Below are positions 1 to 6,118 of a stretch of 10,389 bases of DNA, in pieces (position 1 is the first letter of the stretch; each line of letters begins with the position of its first letter). The stretch comes from Candidatus Jorgensenbacteria bacterium. GTDB taxonomy: Bacteria > Patescibacteriota > Minisyncoccia > UBA6257 > GWB1-50-10. The stretch covers positions 1-10,389 of the forward strand of contig JACRFG010000008.1 of the NCBI GenBank assembly GCA_016234345.1, read 5' to 3'. The notes under the pieces are model-generated. The model saw only the letters and a list, made by a program, of their open reading frames with translations. It searched no databases and was not told the DNA's origin. A program made the position numbers and the translations under genes.

Positions 1-2
1 AC

Positions 3-140
3 TGATGCCAATGATGATTGACCGGTCACAGAAAGATTGCCGGCGAATGCAGCTGTGCCGGTTGAAGAGATTCTCTCAACGCCGGCTGTTCGAAGGGAGG
101 TTGAGGCATTAAGGATGTCAGCCGAAAGGGTGCCGGTGAT
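3..140 (-). pseudogene. In-frame continuation of the surface protein beyond a TAA stop (partial)
   Basis: Reading on the minus strand directly after the TAA at 143-141, the same frame stays open for 46 codons to the window edge. It encodes a Ser/Thr/Gly/Ala-rich stretch that starts ITGTLSADILNAS and ends with STGTAAFAGNLSVTG. This is the same low-complexity beta-style sequence as the preceding 432 residues and is typical of modular secreted adhesin or tail-fibre-like proteins of Patescibacteria. It is therefore most simply the next part of the same gene, cut off by a nonsense change, a sequencing or assembly error, or a real stop. No start codon or ribosome binding site for an independent gene is evident. 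The 3' end lies outside the window. Confidence 0.6.
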
Positions 141-1439
141 TTATTCGCTGCCAGAGTTCACCAAACCGGATATGGTGATCACACCAGCCCCGTCAACTTT
201 GAACTTGGTCGACGAGTTAACTTGAAAATCAATGAAGTTGCCGTTGAAGGCAGTGGGGTTTGCCGCGAGGAAGGTGCCTGAAGCAGAACCGCCGACAATT
301 TCATTAGGACCTAATCTAAAAAGAGAAGAGGTTGTTTGTTGCTGCGGCGTAGCTGAAATAATAGTTGAAGTTGAAAATGTCCATCGTCCAACAACGGTTT
401 CATTTTGATTAGTACGAGCTATACTCGATGAAGCGTAGTTTATAGAAACATTTGCTTCGTTTGACGGAGATTCAGTAACGCTAAAGTCGGATGAGAAATC
501 AACGATCGTCGAAGTTTGAACAGCAAGCGTGTCGTTACGTTCTATAGTAATGGATCCGCCCGTACCACTCACATCAGATGAACACTCCCATCGCAAACTG
601 GTGAGATTCCATTTCAAAAGCTCACCACTTGCACAGCCGCGTATAAGCGTAAGGCCATCAGATATAGTCTGAAGGCCAGTAACCGACGATGTAGCAGTAG
701 TTGAAGCACTCGGCGCAAAAGTAATTGCATCCGCATCAATAAATCCGGTTGCTAAGGTAAGATTTACATTCGATGAACCGGCTTGGATCACACCGCCAAT
801 ATCAAAATTACCCGTACCAGTCGCGTTAGAAAATGTGAAACCTTGAAGTGCCGTTACGCCATTAATAGTTACCGGCCCACCGAACGTTGAACTACCGCTT
901 GGTAAATTAATACCACCGCTTGGATCAAGCAATAAAACATTATTTGCACTAGTACCTGCATGCGCACCATCTACGGTATCGGCATTAACCGCAAAACCGC
1001 TCGAAACAATTGGTTGCCGTGGCGAAAGAGTCTCAAAAGCCGTTGAAGTTGTATTGTATACCTCAACCTGCAAGTAAACCTTGCTTGAAGTATTGAAATT
1101 AAAATCTAGAAGAGAAAACCCCTGCTCCGAATCACCAAGTCTTGCTTCAAAGAGTCCTTGTCGGACAGTTAGAGTAATCGTGGCCGGTGTGCTAGACGGC
1201 CAAATCTGAGTTCCGGCAGCAACCGTAGAAGTATTCCAAATAGAAAATCTAAAATTGTAATTAGTGCCCGAACCGCCTAGTACATTACCGCTTGAATCCT
1301 GCAACCTACCTTGATAGCTAATAATAGTAGGAGTAGCCGCTGAAACTTCCGAAAAAACCGAAAAAGGCGCAGAAAAATTGCTAAAAGCAAGGATGCTACT
1401 GATGGTAATTACAAGAAAATTGCGTAGTTTTTGACGCAT
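141..1439 (-). CDS. Secreted modular surface protein (YQGRL type), probably truncated by an in-frame stop
   Basis: This 432-residue protein begins with a signal peptide: basic MRQKLRNF, a hydrophobic stretch to about residue 27, and a VSA-A cleavage context near residues 32-35. The mature part opens with ISYQGRLQDSSGNVL and then NFRFSIWN, an N-terminal module I know from many Patescibacteria secreted proteins. The rest is Ser/Thr/Gly/Asn-rich with short beta-type segments, and near the C-terminus has GGSASGTFLAANP followed by DFQVNSSTKFKVDGAG. It is probably exported and cell-surface attached, with a role in adhesion or as a fibre, but no catalytic motif is visible and the function is unknown. 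The frame stops at TAA (141-143) although matching coding sequence continues beyond it. There is no clear Shine-Dalgarno sequence; an extended -10 box lies just upstream. It could also be an allele or recombination cassette of a variable surface gene. Confidence 0.75.
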   Translation of the reverse strand: MRQKLRNFLVITISSILAFSNFSAPFSVFSEVSAATPTIISYQGRLQDSSGNVLGGSGTNYNFRFSIWNTSTVAAGTQIWPSSTPATITLTVRQGLFEARLGDSEQGFSLLDFNFNTSSKVYLQVEVYNTTSTAFETLSPRQPIVSSGFAVNADTVDGAHAGTSANNVLLLDPSGGINLPSGSSTFGGPVTINGVTALQGFTFSNATGTGNFDIGGVIQAGSSNVNLTLATGFIDADAITFAPSASTTATSSVTGLQTISDGLTLIRGCASGELLKWNLTSLRWECSSDVSGTGGSITIERNDTLAVQTSTIVDFSSDFSVTESPSNEANVSINYASSSIARTNQNETVVGRWTFSTSTIISATPQQQTTSSLFRLGPNEIVGGSASGTFLAANPTAFNGNFIDFQVNSSTKFKVDGAGVITISGLVNSGSE

Positions 1440-1451
1440 TTATCCGATTTC

Positions 1452-1460
1452 ATCATACCA
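1452..1460 (-). promoter_or_regulatory. Extended -10 promoter element of the surface protein gene
   Basis: On the minus strand the sequence TGGTATGAT gives a TATGAT -10 box preceded by the TGn extension, which can replace a -35 box in sigma-70 type promoters. No good -35 hexamer lies at 16-18 bases. The expected transcription start is only about 6 bases ahead of the ATG at 1439, so the leader would be very short. Confidence 0.4.
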
Positions 1461-1514
1461 TCAATTTTACTCGATTCGCCTGTGGATAACTCAAAAACGT
1501 ATAGTTGTAATCTA

Positions 1515-2189
1515 TTAAATTTTGAACAAGCCAAGATTAAACACCCTAACCAACCAATCCCCTGTCGCAAGCGTTAACAATGCCGCTGCTATGAATGGCA
1601 CTCCTAATGTAGTATAACGCTCCCCTAATAAAATTTGGCGCGCCATAGAAACAATCACAACTGAAATAAATATTAATGGTACGAAAATTATAAAACCCGG
1701 CCATCCAACAATTAACGATAACGCTAAACCGAGCCCCACCTCTCCTTCTTCAAAAAAACGTTCTTGATGACGCTTAAGAATTTTTAAAAAAAAGTAAAAG
1801 ACATATGCCACAACAAGAGATATCACTACATCCAACCAAAATCTACCCCACGAATAAAAAATGAAATAGCCTAGTTTATTATCAAAAAGCCACGGCAGAT
1901 CCTTCACCAACGGCAACGGCAAAGAAATATCAATTCCGACATTCAGCAAAAGCTTGGCGAACGGATCGTTCGACCAAAGATAATACTGAAGAATCGTAAG
2001 TAGTGATGCATAACTAATGCGGAATATTAAAGCCATTTTGATAAGCCATTTAATACCAATAGATCGAGGCAATGAATTTCTGATCGATGAAATTTTCGTA
2101 GATACATACCACAATACCGAACAAGCAAACAAAAACCAAAACCCAATGTATTTTATCCAAATCAAAAATTGGCCTGATAAAAATGACAT
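1515..2189 (-). CDS. Polytopic membrane protein resembling a prepilin peptidase (A24) with the catalytic Asp residues replaced
   Basis: The 224-residue protein has about five or six hydrophobic segments (roughly residues 8-29, 50-70, 107-136, 155-182, 194-214). The C-terminal part, EEGEVGLGLALSLIVGWPG (147-165) followed by TTLGVPFIAAALL, matches the layout of type IV prepilin peptidases: the GxGD-containing block, a GWP turn, then a late TM opening with a 'PFGPF'-like motif. The GxGD aspartate is Glu150 here. At the other catalytic site, where the family has D-x6-IP, the protein has SSIRNSLP (34-41) with Ser. It may be an inactive or altered homologue, or a different membrane protein. I chose the ATG at 2189, 16 bases after the stop of the tRNA-binding gene; an upstream ATG at 2291 would overlap that gene by 86 bases. 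It is the last gene of the three-gene run; no terminator is evident after it. Confidence 0.55.
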   Translation of the reverse strand: MSFLSGQFLIWIKYIGFWFLFACSVLWYVSTKISSIRNSLPRSIGIKWLIKMALIFRISYASLLTILQYYLWSNDPFAKLLLNVGIDISLPLPLVKDLPWLFDNKLGYFIFYSWGRFWLDVVISLVVAYVFYFFLKILKRHQERFFEEGEVGLGLALSLIVGWPGFIIFVPLIFISVVIVSMARQILLGERYTTLGVPFIAAALLTLATGDWLVRVFNLGLFKI

Positions 2190-2205
2190 AATTAAGAATG
2201 TAGCG

Positions 2206-2544
2206 TTATCGAATCTTAGACCCCGGAGGGACATCACGATCCGCTGTAAGCACGATCGGGCCAGTAGCGTCAGCGGCAAGAAGCATACCACGGCTTTCTA
2301 TCCCCATAATCATGCGCGGCTCTAAATTTACAAGCACCACAATATTTTTGCCAATTAGAGATTCCGGCGAATAATTACTCTTAATACCTGCCACAATTTG
2401 ACGCGATACAACTTCTCCTTTTTCGTCTTTTTCGCCAACATCAATCGATAAACGCAGCAATTTATCCGATCCTACAACTTGCTCGACCGATAATATTTTA
2501 CCGATACGAAGGTCTAGTTTTTTAAATTCATCAAATGTGATCAT
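2206..2544 (-). CDS. Stand-alone tRNA-binding OB-fold protein (MetRS C-terminal / EMAP-II type)
   Basis: The 112 residues form a single OB-fold tRNA-binding domain. Diagnostic segments are FDEFKKLDLRIGKI near the N-terminus, GSDKLLRLSIDVG, RQIVAGIKSNYSPESLIGKN, and VNLEPRMIMGIESRGMLLAA, ending in DVPPGSKIR. This pattern matches the C-terminal appendix of methionyl-tRNA synthetase, which increases tRNA affinity and forms dimers, more closely than it matches CsaA, whose equivalent segment differs. As a free protein it may assist a MetRS that lacks the domain, or bind RNA more generally; which applies is not visible here. It starts 9 bases after the mgtE-like gene and is followed 16 bases later by the membrane protein, so the three are probably co-transcribed. 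No Shine-Dalgarno sequence is apparent in the A/T-rich gap before the ATG. Confidence 0.88.
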   Translation of the reverse strand: MITFDEFKKLDLRIGKILSVEQVVGSDKLLRLSIDVGEKDEKGEVVSRQIVAGIKSNYSPESLIGKNIVVLVNLEPRMIMGIESRGMLLAADATGPIVLTADRDVPPGSKIR

Positions 2545-2553
2545 GTTTTTATA

Positions 2554-3534
2554 TTACAAAAAGACCTTAAAAGAAATGGAGGCAATCATAAAGTAGATAA
2601 ACAAACTGGCGATGTCTCGTATAACCGTTGCAAAGGGTCCTGCGCCAAACACGGGATCGCGACCCATTTTCCACAAAATCCACGGCAGAAAAACGCCAAC
2701 AATCACTGCAGTGATAATGGCTAAAAAAAATGATAACCCTAAAACAAAAGACAAAACGGGATTATACCAAAATACCATGGAGAAAACAGCAATTAAAACA
2801 CCGAGCACAACAGCGATCAAAAGACCAACTCCGATTTCTCGTTTTAAATAAGGCAATAGAGAAACTTTGTGCTCGAGTACTAAATTTCTAATAAAAATGG
2901 TTTGGCTTTGTACGCCAACCGCATCGGCAATATAAACCACTGCGGGTATGAAAGAAGCGAGAATGATCATTTGAGTAAGAGCTGTTTCAAAAAATTCAAC
3001 AACAGCTGCCGCCAGTACGCCACCAACAAGTCCTATAAGAAGCCACGGCAGGCGTTTTTTAAAATGCGATATGACCGACCCGCCCACCACGTCCCGCACC
3101 GAATCCTTAAATGGATGTATACCAGCCGATCGCAAAAAGGCCTCGGTATGTTCTCTATGAAGTATATTCAAAATAGCATCGGAAGGGATTACGCCAAGAA
3201 ATTTATTTTCTCGGTCAGCAATAGGAATTGCTTTCAAGTTATATTTTATGGCTAGAGTGGCAACCCGCTCGGGATGAGTAGAAGGATGCGCTATCACAAG
3301 CTGCTGTTTCATTACATTTCTGACTAATACATCTTTCTTGATACCAAACACTTCTTTTATGGAAACGATGCCGACCAAAACGCCCTTATTATCAACTACA
3401 TAAATATATGAAATAGTTTCAAAATCACTCGCTCGCTCAAGCAAAAGCTGTTCTATGGTACCGATCGTGCTGGATGGCTCAACAATAGGTACTTTTGTTT
3501 CCACATACTGACCAACAGTGTGTCTAATATCCAT
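2554..3534 (-). CDS. mgtE: MgtE-family magnesium transporter without the N-terminal MgtE_N domain
   Basis: The 326-residue protein has two CBS domains (about 7-65 and 70-130) followed by a five-helix MgtE membrane domain (about 160-326). RLPWLLIGLVGG (161-172) is the usual entry into the first helix. FIPAVVYIADAVGVQSQT (195-212) replaces the common GGNxGTQ signature with ADAVGVQ, a variant I associate with Patescibacteria and some other lineages. DPVFGAGPFATVIRD (293-307) is the conserved block before and in the last helix; its final Asp307 lines up with the pore Mg2+-binding Asp of characterised MgtE. The superhelical N domain, which with the CBS domains senses cytosolic Mg2+ in typical MgtE, is absent. 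The likely role is Mg2+ uptake or homeostasis at the inner membrane. It is the first gene of the minus-strand run, with its own promoter facing a divergent Nudix gene. Confidence 0.85.
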   Translation of the reverse strand: MDIRHTVGQYVETKVPIVEPSSTIGTIEQLLLERASDFETISYIYVVDNKGVLVGIVSIKEVFGIKKDVLVRNVMKQQLVIAHPSTHPERVATLAIKYNLKAIPIADRENKFLGVIPSDAILNILHREHTEAFLRSAGIHPFKDSVRDVVGGSVISHFKKRLPWLLIGLVGGVLAAAVVEFFETALTQMIILASFIPAVVYIADAVGVQSQTIFIRNLVLEHKVSLLPYLKREIGVGLLIAVVLGVLIAVFSMVFWYNPVLSFVLGLSFFLAIITAVIVGVFLPWILWKMGRDPVFGAGPFATVIRDIASLFIYFMIASISFKVFL

Positions 3535-3552
3535 ACCTTATAACTTCTTTAT

Positions 3553-3581
3553 AGTATATCCTCTTTCTTCTATACTAGTCA
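3553..3581 (-). promoter_or_regulatory. Promoter of the mgtE-like gene, overlapping a divergent promoter candidate
   Basis: On the minus strand, TGACTA (3581-3576), a 17-base spacer and TATACT (3558-3553) form a sigma-70 type promoter that places the start about 12 bases ahead of the ATG at 3534. On the plus strand another TATACT (3571-3576) sits within the same DNA and would serve the Nudix gene at 3606, though its -35 region (TTTATA) is weak. The two genes may therefore compete for polymerase in this 71-base divergent gap. Confidence 0.45.
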
Positions 3582-3605
3582 TTCTCCTGATAATATAAAA
3601 CCAAC

Positions 3606-4163
3606 ATGAAAAGACTTAAGATAGTTAAAGATGAGGTGGTATACGACGGCGCATTTATTAAAACGATTCGCCGCAATTTTATTGACCTTAAAGGCGGAAA
3701 ACGTGTTTGGGAAATGATTGAGCGGAAAACCCACGGCCGCATCGTAGCTATAGTGGCAATCACGCCAAAAAACGAAGTCATTCTCGAAAAAACTTTTCGG
3801 ATGCCATGGAAATCTTACATTATTGAACTTCCAGCAGGACTTATGGATCGACGTGGAGAATCGGAAATATCCCTCGCTCAACGGGAACTATTAGAAGAAA
3901 CAGGATATTCAACAAAACATTTAAGAAAATTATTCTCCGGTCCCTACAATGCCGGACTATCAACCGATGAAATGGCGGTCTATCTAGGCACCGATGCTCG
4001 ATATGTTCAAAAACCGAACCGAGAATCTGCCGAAGACATAACCGTAATAAAAGTGCCGCTTAAAAAACTTTTTAGGTTTCTTAATACTACAAAAATCGGT
4101 AAGGTTGATTTAAAAATTTCGGCTATTATTCCTTATCTCCAAAAACTGGGTCTATTGGTATAA
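3606..4163 (+). CDS. Nudix hydrolase, ADP-ribose pyrophosphatase-like
   Basis: The 185-residue protein has the layout of ADP-ribose pyrophosphatases: a beta N-terminal part, then ELPAGLMDRRGE leading into the Nudix helix RELLEETGY (93-101). Metal-binding Glu97, Glu98 and Glu94 are present, as is Glu85. The distance from Gly78 to Glu85 is one residue longer than the canonical GX5E. After the box comes SGPYNAGLSTDE, similar to the Pro-Gly-Ser/Thr-x-Glu region of ADP-ribose hydrolases. The predicted reaction is ADP-ribose (or a related nucleoside diphosphate derivative) to AMP and ribose 5-phosphate, which fits the NAD cluster because ribose 5-phosphate feeds PRPP synthesis. No winged-helix domain follows, so it is not an NrtR-type regulator. 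It is the only plus-strand gene and its end overlaps that of nadD by 12 bases. Substrate specificity is inferred. Confidence 0.82.
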   Translation: MKRLKIVKDEVVYDGAFIKTIRRNFIDLKGGKRVWEMIERKTHGRIVAIVAITPKNEVILEKTFRMPWKSYIIELPAGLMDRRGESEISLAQRELLEETGYSTKHLRKLFSGPYNAGLSTDEMAVYLGTDARYVQKPNRESAEDITVIKVPLKKLFRFLNTTKIGKVDLKISAIIPYLQKLGLLV

Positions 4164-4745
4164 ACGGCGTTCTTTGATATAAGCCGCTACGGCCGGCGTA
4201 ATATATGGCATAGCCGACATACCAATGCTCAAAAGCTGGCGTACAAACGTACTCGAAACATCGATAATTACCGCCTCTTCATCTAAAACTTTTGCGTGTG
4301 GCGGTAACTTTTCAAACGAATCATTAATATGTCTTTTTTTTATAAGAAATCGTGCTGATTGATAAAGCTCTCTGCCCCGAACCCATTTGGGAATAATATC
4401 GGGTAAATTCTCCGACCCAATCAAGAAATAAAACTCGGCATCCGGATACTTTGATTCAATCTCTTGCTTTGTTTCGTATGTTACGGTCTCGCGACCGCGA
4501 TTTATTTCCAAAGAAGAAATGGTGATGGGCATATGCACGCTTGGGAATAACTCCTGTATCATAAGTTCGCACATCTTCATACGATCCTTACCAGGAACAC
4601 AAATATTCTTATCACGACGGTCGGCCGACGGCATCATCCAAAATTCATCACAATCAAAAAGTCTCAACGTAGTTTCAATAGCAGCCGCATGACCGATATG
4701 AGGAGGATTAAAAGCTCCGCCGTATACAACTATTTTTCTAGGCAT
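4152..4745 (-). CDS. nadD: Nicotinate(nicotinamide) mononucleotide adenylyltransferase
   Basis: The 197-residue protein is a nucleotidyltransferase of the NadD family. It begins with the HxGH motif in GGAFNPPHIGH (9-19), which binds ATP phosphates. It continues with FLIGSENLPDIIPKW (107-121), the nicotinate-recognition region where most NadD proteins have GxDxL, and has the C-terminal ISSTxxR-type motif as VSSTFVR (163-169). It transfers AMP from ATP to nicotinate mononucleotide, giving NaAD, the step after the phosphoribosyltransferase encoded upstream; NAD synthetase would finish the pathway but is not in view. Length is normal. It lies downstream of nadA but behind a terminator, with its own TATAAT box, so it is probably expressed separately. 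The ATG at 4745 has no Shine-Dalgarno sequence, consistent with a leaderless message. The stop codon TAG lies inside the 3' end of the convergent Nudix gene. Confidence 0.93.
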   Translation of the reverse strand: MPRKIVVYGGAFNPPHIGHAAAIETTLRLFDCDEFWMMPSADRRDKNICVPGKDRMKMCELMIQELFPSVHMPITISSLEINRGRETVTYETKQEIESKYPDAEFYFLIGSENLPDIIPKWVRGRELYQSARFLIKKRHINDSFEKLPPHAKVLDEEAVIIDVSSTFVRQLLSIGMSAMPYITPAVAAYIKERRLYQ

Positions 4746-4753
4746 ATTAAGTT

Positions 4754-4759
4754 ATTATA
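4754..4759 (-). promoter_or_regulatory. Consensus -10 box of nadD; probable leaderless start
   Basis: TATAAT on the minus strand lies 8 bases before the nadD ATG. The normal start distance puts transcription initiation about 1-2 bases before the ATG, giving a leaderless mRNA. The -35 position (about 4777-4782) reads TTTTCC, which is weak and coincides with the T-tract of the nadA terminator. Confidence 0.5.
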
Positions 4760-4776
4760 CGCTCGGCCTTCTTAAT

Positions 4777-4805
4777 GGAAAAACCCCCGGCCGTAGTCGG
4801 GGGTT
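4777..4805 (-). terminator. Rho-independent terminator of nadA
   Basis: A stem of CCCCCG (4784-4789) with CGGGGG (4798-4803), extended by two A-T pairs, encloses an 8-base loop. On the minus strand it is followed by TTTTT (4783-4779). It starts 7 bases after the nadA stop codon and separates nadA from nadD. Confidence 0.88.
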
Positions 4806-4811
4806 ATATAT

Positions 4812-5990
4812 TCAAGTAATTGAAAGCATTCGTTCGATCGCGCCAAGAGCTCTCTTTCGTATATCTTCGGACACATTAACTTCGTAAGATGCTGAATTGT
4901 TTTCTTCCATTGACTTAAACAGCTTATCAAGCGTTGTAGATTTCATAAACTCGCACGTAGCCGCTGGCGTAACCGGCATAAACTGTTTATCAGGAACGTT
5001 TTTTCTTAAGGTATATACGTGCCCGGTTTCGGTAGCCACGATAAACTGGCGGGCTGTATCAGATCGTTTGGCATAATCAATCATTTCTTGTGTTGAAGCA
5101 ATAAATGTCTTTCTGCTGCCCAATTGTCCCGTCTCAGCTCTAATCAAACAATCAACCGCACATCCGCACTCAGGATGAACCAAAAGATCCGCTTCCGGGT
5201 AGTTCGCCATAGCTTCATCGAGCACAAACGGACTTATTTTCTGCTTATGCACGTGGCAAAGACCAGGGAAAATTTCTACCAATTCCGGTCGTATAACCGT
5301 ACTTCCATATATCTTTGCTCTTCGAAGAACGAGTTCGGTGAGATACTGATCCGGAAGCATAAATATGGGCTTCCCGGGATTTTCTCTCATAACATATTCA
5401 AGAACTTTCTGAGCATTCCTTGAAGTAAACACTGCATAACTTAAAGCTTTCGATTCAAGATCGGAATTCATATAGGATAGAACGAGTCCATCGGGATGCT
5501 CGTCAACCCACTTACGAACCGGATGAATGCGAGGCTGTTCAACAAGCAAACGCCGAGAAATTTCTTCTGCGGAATCTGTTCGATAATCAAAATCAATACC
5601 TAAAATAGACCCCACAAGCGAACAACCGGCGAACTCGGGCATAAACACACTAACCCGATCACCTAAAATAACTTTGATGGTGTCACCCATAAATCTCACT
5701 GCACAGAGCCAAATTTCTTTTACATCGGGCCGAGTTTCGAGCAATTCTCGGGCCTTAAGACCTAATCCTAATGAATCACCAACAAAATCAGCTGTTTCTT
5801 GGATTTCCGGCCGTTCATAATAATGAGCAAGAATCAAAGCATGACGCTCACGAGCAAGAAGTCTGATTTCGCCACGAATGCGTTCAAGTGTATCGCATAA
5901 CTCTTCCGAATAATTGACCGTGGGGTATAAATCTGTAGCATATCGCGGGAAAAGATCGCGAAACTTTAATTCCGATCGAATCATATTCAT
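4812..5990 (-). CDS. nadA: Quinolinate synthase
   Basis: The 392-residue protein is quinolinate synthase, the [4Fe-4S] enzyme that condenses iminoaspartate with dihydroxyacetone phosphate. Family segments in order: ILAHYYERPEIQETADFVGD (53-72), AVRFMGDT (97-104), AGCSL, FTSRNA (188-193), FPGLCHVH (241-248), HPEC (272-275) and TPAATCEFMK (341-350). The three cluster cysteines expected for the family are at 123, 245 and 346, so the active site looks intact. About 45 residues precede the first conserved motif, somewhat long. AAGAGGAT upstream of the ATG is a fair ribosome binding site. The enzyme normally needs L-aspartate oxidase or dehydrogenase (for iminoaspartate) and NadC; neither is encoded here, and the neighbours are salvage genes. 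It therefore may be completed by genes elsewhere, by host metabolites, or have another use. It is a single-gene unit with its own promoter and terminator. Confidence 0.93.
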   Translation of the reverse strand: MNMIRSELKFRDLFPRYATDLYPTVNYSEELCDTLERIRGEIRLLARERHALILAHYYERPEIQETADFVGDSLGLGLKARELLETRPDVKEIWLCAVRFMGDTIKVILGDRVSVFMPEFAGCSLVGSILGIDFDYRTDSAEEISRRLLVEQPRIHPVRKWVDEHPDGLVLSYMNSDLESKALSYAVFTSRNAQKVLEYVMRENPGKPIFMLPDQYLTELVLRRAKIYGSTVIRPELVEIFPGLCHVHKQKISPFVLDEAMANYPEADLLVHPECGCAVDCLIRAETGQLGSRKTFIASTQEMIDYAKRSDTARQFIVATETGHVYTLRKNVPDKQFMPVTPAATCEFMKSTTLDKLFKSMEENNSASYEVNVSEDIRKRALGAIERMLSIT

Positions 5991-6040
5991 TACATATCCT
6001 CTTATATTTTTAAATCGACACTAAATGCTATATATGGTCT

Positions 6041-6065
6041 ACTACACAAACCGTAGTTATGTCAA
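6041..6065 (-). promoter_or_regulatory. nadA promoter region with an inverted repeat in the spacer
   Basis: On the minus strand a perfect TTGACA (6065-6060) precedes an imperfect -10 (TAGACC at an 18-base spacing). Between them lies the inverted repeat ACTAC-GGTTTGT-GTAGT (6057-6041), filling the spacer. Such a position suits a repressor or activator site. The repeat arms are only 5 bases, so this is tentative. No NAD riboswitch-like structure was recognised in the leader. Confidence 0.35.
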
Positions 6066-6105
6066 TAAACAGAAAGAGGCAACCGCTCGTAAAAGCAATT
6101 GCCTC
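6063..6105 (-). terminator. Terminator of the PRPP synthetase gene
   Basis: GAGGCAA (6105-6099 on the minus strand) pairs with TTGCCTC (6082-6076) across a 16-base loop, followed by the T-rich tail TTTCTGTTTATTG. It begins 14 bases after the stop codon. The long loop makes it weaker than the other hairpins in this window. Its tail runs into the TTGACA of the nadA promoter. Confidence 0.6.
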
Positions 6106-6118
6106 CATACATAAAAAC

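Noticed and set aside
37..225. Plus-strand ORF of 62 codons near the left edge
   Set aside because: It runs antisense across the end of the surface protein frame and its in-frame continuation, and its product has no recognisable features.
1441..1514. Possible replication origin, prompted by a perfect DnaA box
   Set aside because: Only one box was found, the gap is about 75 bases, and no dnaA, dnaN or similar neighbours are present.
2190..2291. Upstream ATG at 2291 as start of the membrane protein
   Set aside because: It would overlap the well-supported tRNA-binding gene by 86 bases and add a segment encoded in another frame of that gene; the ATG at 2189 fits normal operon spacing.
3579..3881. 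Minus-strand ORFs opposite the Nudix gene
   Set aside because: They are antisense to a gene with a clear Nudix box and have no recognisable domain or ribosome binding site.
3606..4163. NrtR-type NAD regulator instead of an enzyme
   Set aside because: The protein lacks the C-terminal winged-helix DNA-binding domain of NrtR, and the catalytic RELLEE residues are intact.
5991..6118. NAD-sensing riboswitch upstream of nadA
   Set aside because: The leader is short and A/T-rich and I could not fit a known NAD riboswitch fold; the only hairpin reads as the prs terminator.
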